A stretch of DNA of 64,000 nt, from assembly GCA_002708845.1 (NCBI GenBank), contig PAPI01000015.1, positions 1 through 64,000 of the forward strand. Direction: 5' to 3'. Under the pieces are notes generated by a model. The model did not search any database. It saw only the letters and a list, made by a program, of their open reading frames with translations, and was not told the DNA's origin. This document shows positions 16,693-25,954 of this stretch, piece by piece. The first letter of the stretch is position 1, and the number at the start of each line of letters is the position of its first letter. The position numbers and the translations under genes are program-made. The stretch is from Leeuwenhoekiella sp. (lineage in GTDB: Bacteria; Bacteroidota; Bacteroidia; Flavobacteriales; Flavobacteriaceae).

Positions 16693-18789
16693 TTAACGCA
16701 CAAATGCATTTGCCATCCCGCCATCTACATTGATGGTATTTCCGGTGCTTTTGAGCAGGATACCCACACAGGCAAAAACGCCGTCTGCGATATCATCCGG
16801 AAGAATGATCTCGTTGAGTAAATTACGCTTGGCGTAGTGCGCAGGTAAGTCTTTCACCTCGATCCCGTAGGCTTTGGCGCGGCCTTCGGCCCAGGCGCCT
16901 TCCCAAATTTTACTGCCAACAATCACGCCGTCTGGGTTTACGGTATTTACGCGTATTTTATCTTCACCCAGTTCGGCAGCCAGCAAGCGCGTCATATGTT
17001 GCTGTGCGGCTTTGGCAGTACCGTAACCCACATTGTTAGGTCCTGAGACGAGTCCGTTTTTACTGGCGATATTTACGATATCACCGCCCAATCCCTGTTT
17101 GCGCATTACCGCAACACCTTCCTGTGCCATCAAAAACTGACCTTTCACCAAGACGTCCTGCAAGAGGTCCCAATCTTTTTGCGTGGTATCTTCCAGTGGT
17201 TTTGAAATAGCCAATCCGGCAGAATGAATTACGATATCTACGCCTCCAAATTCGAGGCAGGCTTTTTTATAGGCTTTTTTTATGGCTTCTTCGTTGGTAA
17301 CGTCACAAACGGCACCACCAACCTGATCTTTTTTATAGGTTGCGATGGCTTCGTCTAAAGCCTTCTCGCTCATATCGGTCAGTACCACATTGGCACCTTC
17401 TGCAACCAGTTTGTCTGCAATAGCTTTGCCAATACCTCCGGCTGCTCCGGTTACGATGGCCACCTTTCGCGAAAGCGGTTGCTCCTTAGGCATACGTTGT
17501 AGTTTCGCTTCTTCAAGAAGCCAGTACTCAATGTCAAAAGCTTCCTGGCGCGGTAATGAGGTGTAGCTCGTGATGGCTTCGGCACCCCGCATCACATTGA
17601 TGGCATTGATGTAAAACTCACTAGCCACACGCGTGGTTTGTTTGTTTTTAGCAAAGCTGAACATACCCACACCCGGATAAATAATAATCACCGGATTGGG
17701 ATCCCGCATCGCGGGGCTGTTGTCGTGCTTGCAGCTTTCGTAGTATTCTTTATATTCCTCGCGGTATTTTTCAAAGGCAGGATTCAGCTGGTCCAGAACA
17801 GCTTGAGTATCGTCGAGGTTTGCGTTTTTATCCAGTTCTAATACTAACGGCTGAATTTTGGTACGCAAAAAATGATCGGGGCAGGAGGTGCCCATAGGCG
17901 CGAGGCGCTCCAGATCGTTACTGTTTATAAATTGCAGAACGGTATCACTGTCTGTAAAATGGCCAATCATACGGTCTTCTGATGAAGCCAGACCTCTAAG
18001 TAAAGGCATTAATTTAGCCGCCTGATCTTTGCGTTTATCGGCAGGCAGGCTTTCTATTTTTTGTCCGCCAAAAACCTGACCGTTTTCTTTTACCTTTTTC
18101 TCAATATAAGCCGAAGCTTTTTCGATTACTTCAAGGCTGTTGATGTAGCACTCGTAAGAGGTATCTCCCCAGGTAAACAAACCATGACTACCCAAAACGA
18201 TACCGCGGATACCCGGGTTTTCGTTCAGGCATTTTTCAAGCTGAAGACCCAGATCAAAACCGGGACGTTGCCAGGGCACCCAGCCCATTGTGTCTCCCCA
18301 GATTTCTTTAGTTATGCGCTCGCTGTCTTCTGCAGCTGCAATAGCGATAAGTGCATCGGGATGTAGGTGATCTATATGTTTAAAAGGCAATAAGCCGTGT
18401 AAAGGAGTATCTATAGAAGGAGCTTTGGAGTCCAGATCGTAGATGCAATGATTAAACAAGCCCACCATACGATCTTCATCTTCCAGGCCGCCATAAACGT
18501 TTTTTAAATTCCGAAGGCGCTCTGTGTAGAGTCCGGCAATACCGGCACGTGTGAGTGTACCAATGTCACCGCCTGAGCCCTTAACCCACATGACTTCTAC
18601 CTCTTCATTAGTAAGGGGGTCTTTTTCTATCGTTTTGCAACTGGTGTTGCCACCACCGTAATTTGTAATACGTAAATCTGCCCCCAGAATATTTGAGCGG
18701 TATAAAAACAGCGCAACCTGGTCATCTCCCAATTCTGCGGCTTCTTGCTCGTTCCATAGATAGTTTACGTGAGTAAAAGTTTTTTCCAT
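16693..18789 (-). CDS. Bifunctional rhamnulose-1-phosphate aldolase / short-chain (lactaldehyde) dehydrogenase
   Basis: 698 residues from the ATG at 18787-18789. The N-terminal 420 residues are a class II aldolase domain (zinc-type motif HIDHLHPDALIAIAAA near 150; GSHGLFTWG near 205). The C-terminal 270 residues are a classical SDR with the NAD motif VTGAAGGIGKAIA, the catalytic YGTAKAAQQ (YxxxK) and a PDGV segment. Fusions of this type (RhaEW in Bacillus and others) split L-rhamnulose-1-phosphate to DHAP and L-lactaldehyde and oxidise the aldehyde to L-lactate. It is the first gene of the operon, divergent from the regulator at 18929. Upstream codons to 18822 read promoter DNA and are not used. 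Confidence 0.9.
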   Translation of the reverse strand: MEKTFTHVNYLWNEQEAAELGDDQVALFLYRSNILGADLRITNYGGGNTSCKTIEKDPLTNEEVEVMWVKGSGGDIGTLTRAGIAGLYTERLRNLKNVYGGLEDEDRMVGLFNHCIYDLDSKAPSIDTPLHGLLPFKHIDHLHPDALIAIAAAEDSERITKEIWGDTMGWVPWQRPGFDLGLQLEKCLNENPGIRGIVLGSHGLFTWGDTSYECYINSLEVIEKASAYIEKKVKENGQVFGGQKIESLPADKRKDQAAKLMPLLRGLASSEDRMIGHFTDSDTVLQFINSNDLERLAPMGTSCPDHFLRTKIQPLVLELDKNANLDDTQAVLDQLNPAFEKYREEYKEYYESCKHDNSPAMRDPNPVIIIYPGVGMFSFAKNKQTTRVASEFYINAINVMRGAEAITSYTSLPRQEAFDIEYWLLEEAKLQRMPKEQPLSRKVAIVTGAAGGIGKAIADKLVAEGANVVLTDMSEKALDEAIATYKKDQVGGAVCDVTNEEAIKKAYKKACLEFGGVDIVIHSAGLAISKPLEDTTQKDWDLLQDVLVKGQFLMAQEGVAVMRKQGLGGDIVNIASKNGLVSGPNNVGYGTAKAAQQHMTRLLAAELGEDKIRVNTVNPDGVIVGSKIWEGAWAEGRAKAYGIEVKDLPAHYAKRNLLNEIILPDDIADGVFACVGILLKSTGNTINVDGGMANAFVR

Positions 18790-18847
18790 TTTTAGTGTAT
18801 AGGTTAAAGCGTCAACAACCAAAACTAGGAGCTTAATTGTATTTAGG

Positions 18848-18868
18848 CATCCTGTGCTGTACTGTATG
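18848..18868. promoter_or_regulatory. Probable operator of the rhamnose regulator
   Basis: The divergent region between the operon and the regulator gene holds CATCCTGTGCTGTACTGTAT, with three CTGT units at 5-bp steps. A matching site, CATCCTGTACTGTT, occurs on the opposite strand at 19983-19999, in front of the acetylesterase gene. A shared element at both outputs next to the regulator is what an operator would look like. Confidence 0.5.
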
Positions 18869-18928
18869 AATTATGTTTCTTAAAGCTTAACTTTTGTCTA
18901 CATTTACCGAAGTTAAAAAATTCCTTCT

Positions 18929-19975
18929 ATGGCTCAGGGCTTTACCATTAACATAAATGAAGATTCAAGAATACCCAAATACAAGCAGATTGTTGACTCT
19001 ATGATTAATGATATTGCGGCCGGAAGGTTGAAGGTAGGAGAAAAAATTCCTTCTATCAACGAGCTGAGTGAAGCCGCATATCTGAGTCGGGACACGGTAG
19101 AAAAAGCCTATAAAATACTAAAGGAACGCAAGGTTATTATTTCGGTTAAAGGGAAAGGCTATTATACTGCTAAAACCGATTTGATCTCAAAAATCAATGT
19201 GTTCTTTTTAATCAATAAGCCCAGTTCTTACAAGATGATGATCTACAATCATTTTGTCAACGCGATGGGGGTGAATGCTCACGTAAACCTGTTTATTTAC
19301 CATTGTGAAGAATCGCTTTTTATAAATGCTATTGAGAAAAATATAGGCGCTTATAATTACTATGTGATTATGCCTCATTTTAAAGATTCTGATCTTAATC
19401 ATGTGAGTTTTACGCCACAGGTTTTAAAAGCTATCGAATTGATCCCAAAAGATCAGTTGCTTATGGTAGACAATGCAAAGCCTGAAATCAAAGGGAATTA
19501 TGGCGCTATCTACCAGGATTTTAAAGAAGATATTTTTCAGGCGCTTGAAGAAGGTATTGATAAGCTTAAAAAATACGACCGGCTGATTCTGGTTTATCCT
19601 TCAAAAAGTATACACCCATACCCCTTACGCATCGTACACGGGTTTAAGTTTTTCTGCCAGAAGTATGATTTTGATTTTGAGATTCTGGATGAGATTTATG
19701 AGGATATGGAATTTGAGCGCAAAGACGTCTATATTACCATAGAAGAGATGGATCTGGTAAACCTGATGCGTCAGATACGGGCTCGCAATCTAACTTTGGG
19801 CACTGATATCGGGGTGATTTCATATAACGAGACCCCGTTGAAAGAGTTGCTGGGCATTACGGTCATCAGTACTGATTTTAAAGCGATGGGCGAAACTGCA
19901 GCCTATATGATTTTGAAAAATAAAAAGGAGCGGGTTAAAAACGTATTCAAATACATAGAACGCAATTCGGTTTAA
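18929..19975 (+). CDS. GntR-family transcriptional regulator with periplasmic-binding-protein-like sensor domain
   Basis: 348 residues. The N-terminal winged helix of the GntR family covers about residues 8-78 (YKQIVDSMINDIAAGRLKVG, then INELSEAAYLSRDTVEKAY). The rest resembles a LacI/sugar-binding fold (FFLINKPSSYKM, a two-lobe alpha/beta layout, TDIGVISYNETPLKELLGI near the end) that would bind an inducer such as rhamnose or rhamnulose. It is divergent from the catabolic operon and just upstream of the rhamnogalacturonan genes, so it probably controls both through the CTGT-repeat sites. The ATG at 18929 gives the start expected for the family. Confidence 0.87.
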   Translation: MAQGFTININEDSRIPKYKQIVDSMINDIAAGRLKVGEKIPSINELSEAAYLSRDTVEKAYKILKERKVIISVKGKGYYTAKTDLISKINVFFLINKPSSYKMMIYNHFVNAMGVNAHVNLFIYHCEESLFINAIEKNIGAYNYYVIMPHFKDSDLNHVSFTPQVLKAIELIPKDQLLMVDNAKPEIKGNYGAIYQDFKEDIFQALEEGIDKLKKYDRLILVYPSKSIHPYPLRIVHGFKFFCQKYDFDFEILDEIYEDMEFERKDVYITIEEMDLVNLMRQIRARNLTLGTDIGVISYNETPLKELLGITVISTDFKAMGETAAYMILKNKKERVKNVFKYIERNSV

Positions 19976-19982
19976 AAATCAG

Positions 19983-19999
19983 AACAGTACAGGATGGTG
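19983..19999. promoter_or_regulatory. Second probable operator (rhamnose regulator)
   Basis: AACAGTACAGGATGGTG is the reverse complement of CACCATCCTGTACTGTT and shares CATCCTGT...ACTGT with the site at 18848. It lies 8 bp after the regulator stop and about 50 bp before the acetylesterase ATG, placing it in the likely promoter of the downstream carbohydrate genes. Confidence 0.45.
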
Positions 20000-20047
20000 T
20001 TGCGGGGATAGCTTTGTATTTTCCGTTCTTCAATATCATTTGAATAC

Positions 20048-21328
20048 ATGAAAGCTTTAGTTCTCGGGTTACTTTTCAGTTTTTTTAGTCTTCAGGCTCA
20101 AAATACAATCGATTACCGATTTGTTTTTGGAACTGAAAATAGTCCTGAACAAGCTACTACGGTTTCGCCCCAGCTCCCTTACCAGTCAGACACCGGTTAT
20201 GGTTTTGACTTCGGAACGGCCTACCGGGTAACGCAGCATAACAATGGCTTTAAGGCAAACGCTCCGGTCTATTTTTCAGTCGATGTTCCCGAAGGAATTT
20301 ATAATATTACTATTATACTTTCCGGAAAGGATACTGAAATGACGGTGAAGGCCGAATCGAAGCGGCTTTTAGCATTCCGTGAAAAACTTGATACACCAGA
20401 CAAGAGGGTAAAGACATTTACCGTAGCGGTTTATAATCCTGAAATTTCAGAAAACTATAAAGTAGGACTGAAAGATCGCGAGTTGGGTAAATTAGACTGG
20501 GATCGTAAGCTAACTCTTGAATTTCTGGGGAATAGCACTATTCATGAAATACACATAACGCCTGTAACTGATACCCGAACGCTTTTTCTGGCGGGCGATT
20601 CTACCGTGACCAATCAGGACGTGGAGCCCTGGGCTTCCTGGGGGCAATTTATAACGGCATATTTAGATGAAAACATCGCCGTTTCAAATCAGGCTTCGTC
20701 GGGAGCATCGCTGGCTTCTTTTAAAGGAAGTCGAATTGATAAGATTTTAAGTCAGCTCAAACCTGAGGACTTTGTGATCATCGAGTTTGGCCACAATGAC
20801 GAAAAGATCAAAGGCGAAGGCAATGGTGCCTGGGGATTGTATACGGATCTGTTAACCGATTTTATACAACGCATTCGCGAAAAGAAAGGCGTTCCCATTT
20901 TGATTACACCAACTCAGCGCCGGGCTTTTGAAGGAGCAAAGCTGAAAGAAACACATGGCGATTTTCCTGACGCCATGCGGAAGGTGGCAAAAGAGGAAGA
21001 TGTGTTGTTAGTGGATTTAACCAAAATGACAACCCAAATGTATAAGGCCTGGGGACCTGAAGAATCCCGTAAAGCTTTTGTGCAATATCCTGCAAATACC
21101 TTTCCCGGGCAGAGCAGCAAACTGGAAGATAACACGCATTTCAGCAATTTTGGAGCAAACGAGATTGCGCTGGCTGTGGCAAATGCCATTAGAAATTCGG
21201 ACTCTGAACTGAAAAAATATATCGCTACAGAAACCCCTAATAACGACCCTTCTCAACCTAATCCTGCAGACAGCTATACGATACCGTTTAGCAGTCGTTT
21301 TCAAATTGAAAAACCAGACGGTAATTAA
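20048..21328 (+). CDS. Rhamnogalacturonan acetylesterase-like SGNH hydrolase
   Basis: 426 residues, exported (signal peptide 1-17, ending LQAQ). Residues 20-170 form an N-terminal beta domain (FGTENSPEQ, GYGFDFG) of the type attached to bacterial pectin esterases. The SGNH catalytic domain follows: nucleophile S185 in LAGDSTVT, block with N250 in IEFGHNDEK, and the D361/H364 dyad in DNTHFSNFGA. It removes acetyl groups from galacturonate in rhamnogalacturonan I. The regulator gene and the GH2 gene flank it closely (9 bp to the GH2 start), so it fits a pectin/RG-I degradation set. Confidence 0.87.
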   Translation: MKALVLGLLFSFFSLQAQNTIDYRFVFGTENSPEQATTVSPQLPYQSDTGYGFDFGTAYRVTQHNNGFKANAPVYFSVDVPEGIYNITIILSGKDTEMTVKAESKRLLAFREKLDTPDKRVKTFTVAVYNPEISENYKVGLKDRELGKLDWDRKLTLEFLGNSTIHEIHITPVTDTRTLFLAGDSTVTNQDVEPWASWGQFITAYLDENIAVSNQASSGASLASFKGSRIDKILSQLKPEDFVIIEFGHNDEKIKGEGNGAWGLYTDLLTDFIQRIREKKGVPILITPTQRRAFEGAKLKETHGDFPDAMRKVAKEEDVLLVDLTKMTTQMYKAWGPEESRKAFVQYPANTFPGQSSKLEDNTHFSNFGANEIALAVANAIRNSDSELKKYIATETPNNDPSQPNPADSYTIPFSSRFQIEKPDGN

Positions 21329-21337
21329 ACAAAACTT

Positions 21338-24184
21338 ATGAAAAAATTTCTTCAAGTTATAATTCTGACCTGCCTAAGCTTTACAAGCTGTTTGGCTCAA
21401 CAAACCGATAAAATCTGGCTTTCAGGAACTGATTTTGAACACCCCAAAATCTGGGATTTTAAAGTTTCGGCAGGAGCTAATAGCGGAAACTGGTCTACCA
21501 TCGAGGTACCTTCACAATGGGAGCTGCAGGGCTTCGGCGAGTACACCTATGGCCGCTGGTATAAAGAACTGGAGCAGGATGAGCCCAGCAAAGAGGAGGG
21601 TTTTTATAAGCTTAATTTTGAACTCCCCGCTTCAGCAAAAGGGGAAGTTGTTACGATTCATTTTGGTGGTGTGATGACCGATACCGAAGTTTCCGTAAAT
21701 GGAAAGGTGGTTGGCCCGAAACATCACGGTGGTTTTTACGAGTTTGAATACGATATCACCGATTTTGTGAAATTTGGTACAGAAAATCTTCTTGAAGTGC
21801 ACGTATGGAAGCACTCTGAAATAGGGAGTGTAAATAACGCAGAGCGAAAGGCAGACTGGTGGCTTTTTGGTGGAATTTACCGCCCGGTTTGGTTGGAGAT
21901 CAAGCCGAAAACCCATATCGACCACGTCGCTGTAGATGCCCAAATGGACGGCGGCCTAAAGGCTCACTTAAATATCGCTAACCCTTCAAGAAATTTGACT
22001 GTTCGGGCAAGTATTAAACCACTTTCAGGGGAGGGTAAAACTTTTGAAGCGCAAAGCCGTGAGTTGAGTGGAAAAACGGAGGAAGCAATTCAATTTAAAT
22101 GGGACGATGTCAAAACCTGGGATCCTGAAAATCCGAATTTGTACACCTTGACCCTACAACTGCAACAAAACGGAAAAACCATTCATGAGGTTACGGAGCG
22201 CATCGGTTTTAGGACTATTGATTTTAGAAAGCGGGATGGCATTTACGTAAACGGAACCAAGATCAAAATGAAAGGCATCAACCGGCACAGCTTTTGGCCG
22301 GAAGGAGGCCGGAGTACCAGCAAACGCATCAGCGTGATGGATGTGAACCTGATCAAAGATATGAATATGAATGCGGTGCGTTTTCACTATCCGCCTGATG
22401 ATCACTTTCTGGAGGTGGCGGATTCGTTGGGACTTTTTGTCTTAGACGAACTGGCGGGCTGGCAAAATCCCTATAATACCGAAACCGGAAAACAACTCAT
22501 CAAAGAGATGGTAGACCGCGATGTCAACCATCCATCCGTAATTATCTGGGATCAGGGGAATGAAGGTGGCTGGAATTATGAACTGGACGACGAGTTTGCA
22601 AAGCACGATCCTCAAAATCGCATCGTGATCCACCCGTGGTCTGATTTTAACGGCTGGGATACGCATCACTACCCCACGTATTTAACCGGCGTACACCGCT
22701 TTGGGAATGGTGAAAATGTGTTTTTCCCCACCGAATTTATGCACGGAACTTATGATAACGGGATAGGAGCCGGACTCAAAGATTTTTGGGAACACTATAG
22801 CGAGAGTCCGTTGTTTGCAGGCGGATTTATATGGGCCTTTGTCGATGAAGCAGTTTTACGTTCAGATTGGGCGGGCGATGAGAAATTTGATTCCAAAGGC
22901 AGCCTGGCCGCAGATGGTGTTTTAGGTCCGCACCGTGAGAAAGAAGGCAGTTTTTATACCGTAAAAGAAGTTTGGGCTCCGGTTCAATTTAAGCCTAAAG
23001 CCATCACGGAAACCTTTGACGGAAGCTTTTTGGTAACCAATGACTATCTATTTACAAACCTCAATACGGTTACAATGCAGTACCGCGTGATGGAGGCAGA
23101 TACAAAAACTTTTTATCAGCCGGGTACTGCTGCGCGTATTTTAGATTCCGGCAAAATTGAATTACCCGATACCGAACCCGGTGAAACCCGAAAAATAAAA
23201 ATGCCTGTAGCTGAAGATTTCTTTAATGGAGATTGGCTGGAGCTGACCGCAACCGATCAACACGGTCGCGAGATTTATACCTGGACCTGGCCCATTCATA
23301 AAGCCGATTATTTTGCTAATAAATTCATATATCAGGCTGAGGTCAAAAAAGCAGCTAAAGCCACACAAAACGGTGATTTAATTGAGTTAACCGGTAAGGA
23401 TGTGCATTTAGAACTAAACACCAAAACCGGTTATATCACCAAAATAAATAATAAAGAGCACGAAATTCCTTTCATCAACGGACCCAAACCTATTGGTATG
23501 AAAGCTGAAGTCGATAAGGTCACACTTTCACAAGAGGACCAAAATGCCGTTTGCCGTATCGATTACAATGGAGGAATCGACCACATCAAATGGACGATGT
23601 ATGCCGATGGTCGCGTACATATGGAACTTGTTGCATTAAAAAACGCCGGAAGAAGCAGCGGTTTTGACGGCGCTTTTTATGAAGGAGATATCGATAAGTT
23701 TGGGATCACGTTTGACTTTCCGGAAGAAGGTGTTGAGGGAATTACACTTTTTGGTCGCGGACCCTATCATACCTGGCGCAATCGCCTGCAGGGTATTGAG
23801 TATGGAATTTGGGAAAAAGAATACAATACAACCATAACCGGTGAGAGTTTTGAGAATCTGGTTTATCCGGAGTTTAAAGGCTATTATGCCAATTTCTTAG
23901 CGGGAAACCTACAAGCCGGTAACAATAGTTTTAAAGTCTTTAGCGAAAGCGATAAGTTATTCCTGCGCCTGTTTACACCGGATGAAGCCAAAAACGGATT
24001 TAGAGGCAGTCATTTTCAGCCTGGTTTTCCGGATGGAAACATCTCATTTATGTATGAAATTCCCGGACAGCGCGCATTTAAACCTTTGGAACAACAAGGA
24101 CCCAGCAGTCAGCCTTCAAATATTAGAATCAAAAGCGGTGATGAAGGAATCTCGATGAACTTGTGGTTTGATTTTAGGGAATAG
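21338..24184 (+). CDS. Glycoside hydrolase family 2 (beta-galactosidase-type)
   Basis: 948 residues, exported; FTSC at 15-18 is a possible lipobox, so it may be a lipoprotein. Domain order is an N-terminal jelly-roll sandwich (about 25-190), Ig-like sandwich (195-295), TIM barrel (296-600) with acid/base E409 (WDQGNEGG) and nucleophile E466 (FPTEFMHG), then further beta domains including a C-terminal galactose-mutarotase-like sandwich. It probably removes beta-linked galactose or a related sugar from pectin side chains. It is translationally close to the esterase upstream. The family is firm; the exact linkage is not readable. Confidence 0.88.
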   Translation: MKKFLQVIILTCLSFTSCLAQQTDKIWLSGTDFEHPKIWDFKVSAGANSGNWSTIEVPSQWELQGFGEYTYGRWYKELEQDEPSKEEGFYKLNFELPASAKGEVVTIHFGGVMTDTEVSVNGKVVGPKHHGGFYEFEYDITDFVKFGTENLLEVHVWKHSEIGSVNNAERKADWWLFGGIYRPVWLEIKPKTHIDHVAVDAQMDGGLKAHLNIANPSRNLTVRASIKPLSGEGKTFEAQSRELSGKTEEAIQFKWDDVKTWDPENPNLYTLTLQLQQNGKTIHEVTERIGFRTIDFRKRDGIYVNGTKIKMKGINRHSFWPEGGRSTSKRISVMDVNLIKDMNMNAVRFHYPPDDHFLEVADSLGLFVLDELAGWQNPYNTETGKQLIKEMVDRDVNHPSVIIWDQGNEGGWNYELDDEFAKHDPQNRIVIHPWSDFNGWDTHHYPTYLTGVHRFGNGENVFFPTEFMHGTYDNGIGAGLKDFWEHYSESPLFAGGFIWAFVDEAVLRSDWAGDEKFDSKGSLAADGVLGPHREKEGSFYTVKEVWAPVQFKPKAITETFDGSFLVTNDYLFTNLNTVTMQYRVMEADTKTFYQPGTAARILDSGKIELPDTEPGETRKIKMPVAEDFFNGDWLELTATDQHGREIYTWTWPIHKADYFANKFIYQAEVKKAAKATQNGDLIELTGKDVHLELNTKTGYITKINNKEHEIPFINGPKPIGMKAEVDKVTLSQEDQNAVCRIDYNGGIDHIKWTMYADGRVHMELVALKNAGRSSGFDGAFYEGDIDKFGITFDFPEEGVEGITLFGRGPYHTWRNRLQGIEYGIWEKEYNTTITGESFENLVYPEFKGYYANFLAGNLQAGNNSFKVFSESDKLFLRLFTPDEAKNGFRGSHFQPGFPDGNISFMYEIPGQRAFKPLEQQGPSSQPSNIRIKSGDEGISMNLWFDFRE

Positions 24185-24246
24185 GTGATAGACGTGAGAC
24201 TATAGATATTAGATAAAAGACTTAAGACTCAAAAGAGTTGCGCAAG

Positions 24247-24310
24247 GGATTGCAGTGAAAATCCCGGATTGTGAGCAGCGCGAGCAAACGGAATTGAAAC
24301 GAAAAGCCCG
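24247..24310. repeat. Direct repeat in intergenic spacer
   Basis: Two related 21-bp units, GGATTGCAGTGAAAATCCCG (24247) and GGAATTGAAACGAAAAGCCC (24290), lie in the 165-bp spacer before the double-esterase gene, separated by a GC-rich stretch and followed by an imperfect inverted repeat (GACCC...GGGTTGCG). From memory this resembles short dispersed elements common in flavobacterial intergenic DNA. Confidence 0.5.
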
Positions 24311-24349
24311 ACCCAAAGGGTTGCGCCCAAAATAGTAAAAGCATCATTT

Positions 24350-25858
24350 ATGAAATTAGTAAAATTTTTCAGCCTTTTCATACTGGCTCTATGTTTTGTG
24401 CAATGCGAATCTGTCAATGCGCAAAAGCCTACGGTTTATTGTGTAGGAGATTCAACAGTAAAGAACGGTCAGGGCAAAGGCGACGGCGGTCTCTGGGGCT
24501 GGGGTGACTTTATAGATCAGTTTTTGGATACGACTCAAGTGCGGGTTGAGAATCACGCTTTGGGCGGAACGAGCAGTCGCACCTTTCAATCCAAAGGATT
24601 GTGGCAGCCGGTTTTGGACAGTTTGCAGAAAGGGGATTATGTACTCATTCAGTTTGGGCATAATGACAATGGTGCTTTAAATGATGATTCACGTGCACGT
24701 GGGACCATAAAAGGAACAGGTGAAGAGACCGAAGATATTGACAATATGCTTACCGGGGAGCACGAAGTGGTACACAGTTACGGCTGGTACCTGCGTAAAA
24801 TTGTGAAAGAAGCCAAATCAAAAGGGGCCATCCCGGTGATTATGGCGCCCATACCGCGTAACGATTGGAGCAATGGTAAAGTACCGCGCAATGCCGATTC
24901 GTATGGGGGCTGGGCAAAACAAATTGCCGAGGAAGAAAGTGTCACTTTTATCGACCTGAATGATAAAATGGCTTCGGCAATGGAAGCACGAGGAGAGGAT
25001 CAGGTTACCGGACATTTGTTTTATAAGCGCGATCACACGCATACTTCGGCAAAAGGAGCAGTGCTTGCGGCATCCCTGATTGCAGAAGGACTGGCAGAAA
25101 GCGATAATTCGTTAAAAAACTATTTACTGGAGGATCCTGAAATCAAGCTTCCGCGAAAGCGAAATTTATTCATCATTGGGGATTCTACGGTTGCAGATAA
25201 CGGTCAGGATGGTAAAACCGGCTGGGGCGTTTATTTACCCCAACACATCGACACCACCAGAATGACGGTTTATAATAAAGCCCGGGGAGGGAGAAGCAGC
25301 CGCACTTTTAGATATGAGGGCTTGTGGGATGCGATAAGGTCTCAACTGAAGCCGGGAGATTTTGTGTTGATGCAATTTGGTCATAACGATGGCGGAAATA
25401 TTGATAAAGCAAAATACCGCGGTTCCCTCAAAGGAATGGGAGATGAAACACAGGACGTACAGCGGGACAGCAGCGGTATTGAAACCGTGCATACCTACGG
25501 CTGGTATATGAAGCAATACATAAAAGAAACCGAAGCGGCGGGAGCAACACCCATTGTATTGAGTATGATACCCCGCAACGATTGGTCTGACGGGAATGTA
25601 GACCGTGCATCTGGCAGTTATGGCACCTGGGCTAAAGAAGCTGTGGATGAAGCCGGCGGTTATTTTTTAGATCTGAATGAAGCGGTGGCTCGAAAATACG
25701 AAGCGATGGGTAAAGATAGCGTTGCTGTGTTTTTCCCGGATGATCACACACATACCAACAGAGCAGGAGCCAAACTCAACGCACTTACCGTAGCAGAACT
25801 GATTGAAGGTTTACGCCAAAGCGATTTACGGGATTACGTGTTTATCAAGAAGGACTGA
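24350..25858 (+). CDS. Tandem (double-domain) rhamnogalacturonan acetylesterase
   Basis: 502 residues, exported (signal 1-25; FVQC at 16-19 could be a lipobox). Two complete SGNH domains stand in tandem. Domain 1 (about 27-255): S35 in GDSTV, N105 in QFGHND, D228/H231 in DHTH. Domain 2 (270-500): S279 in GDSTV, N346 in QFGHND, D465/H468 in DHTH. Both keep all catalytic residues and share long identical patches (HSYGWY/HTYGWY, IPRNDWS), so this is an internal duplication with both halves probably active. It likely acts with the single-domain esterase and GH2 enzyme upstream on acetylated RG-I. Confidence 0.88.
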   Translation: MKLVKFFSLFILALCFVQCESVNAQKPTVYCVGDSTVKNGQGKGDGGLWGWGDFIDQFLDTTQVRVENHALGGTSSRTFQSKGLWQPVLDSLQKGDYVLIQFGHNDNGALNDDSRARGTIKGTGEETEDIDNMLTGEHEVVHSYGWYLRKIVKEAKSKGAIPVIMAPIPRNDWSNGKVPRNADSYGGWAKQIAEEESVTFIDLNDKMASAMEARGEDQVTGHLFYKRDHTHTSAKGAVLAASLIAEGLAESDNSLKNYLLEDPEIKLPRKRNLFIIGDSTVADNGQDGKTGWGVYLPQHIDTTRMTVYNKARGGRSSRTFRYEGLWDAIRSQLKPGDFVLMQFGHNDGGNIDKAKYRGSLKGMGDETQDVQRDSSGIETVHTYGWYMKQYIKETEAAGATPIVLSMIPRNDWSDGNVDRASGSYGTWAKEAVDEAGGYFLDLNEAVARKYEAMGKDSVAVFFPDDHTHTNRAGAKLNALTVAELIEGLRQSDLRDYVFIKKD

Positions 25859-25954
25859 TCTAGCGGTTATTTGACCTGATTTCAGATCGAAATAATAACG
25901 GGTTCGGAAAATCTTGTGTTGAGGGTTTTAGAACAGATTAGCCTAAATGCCGTT

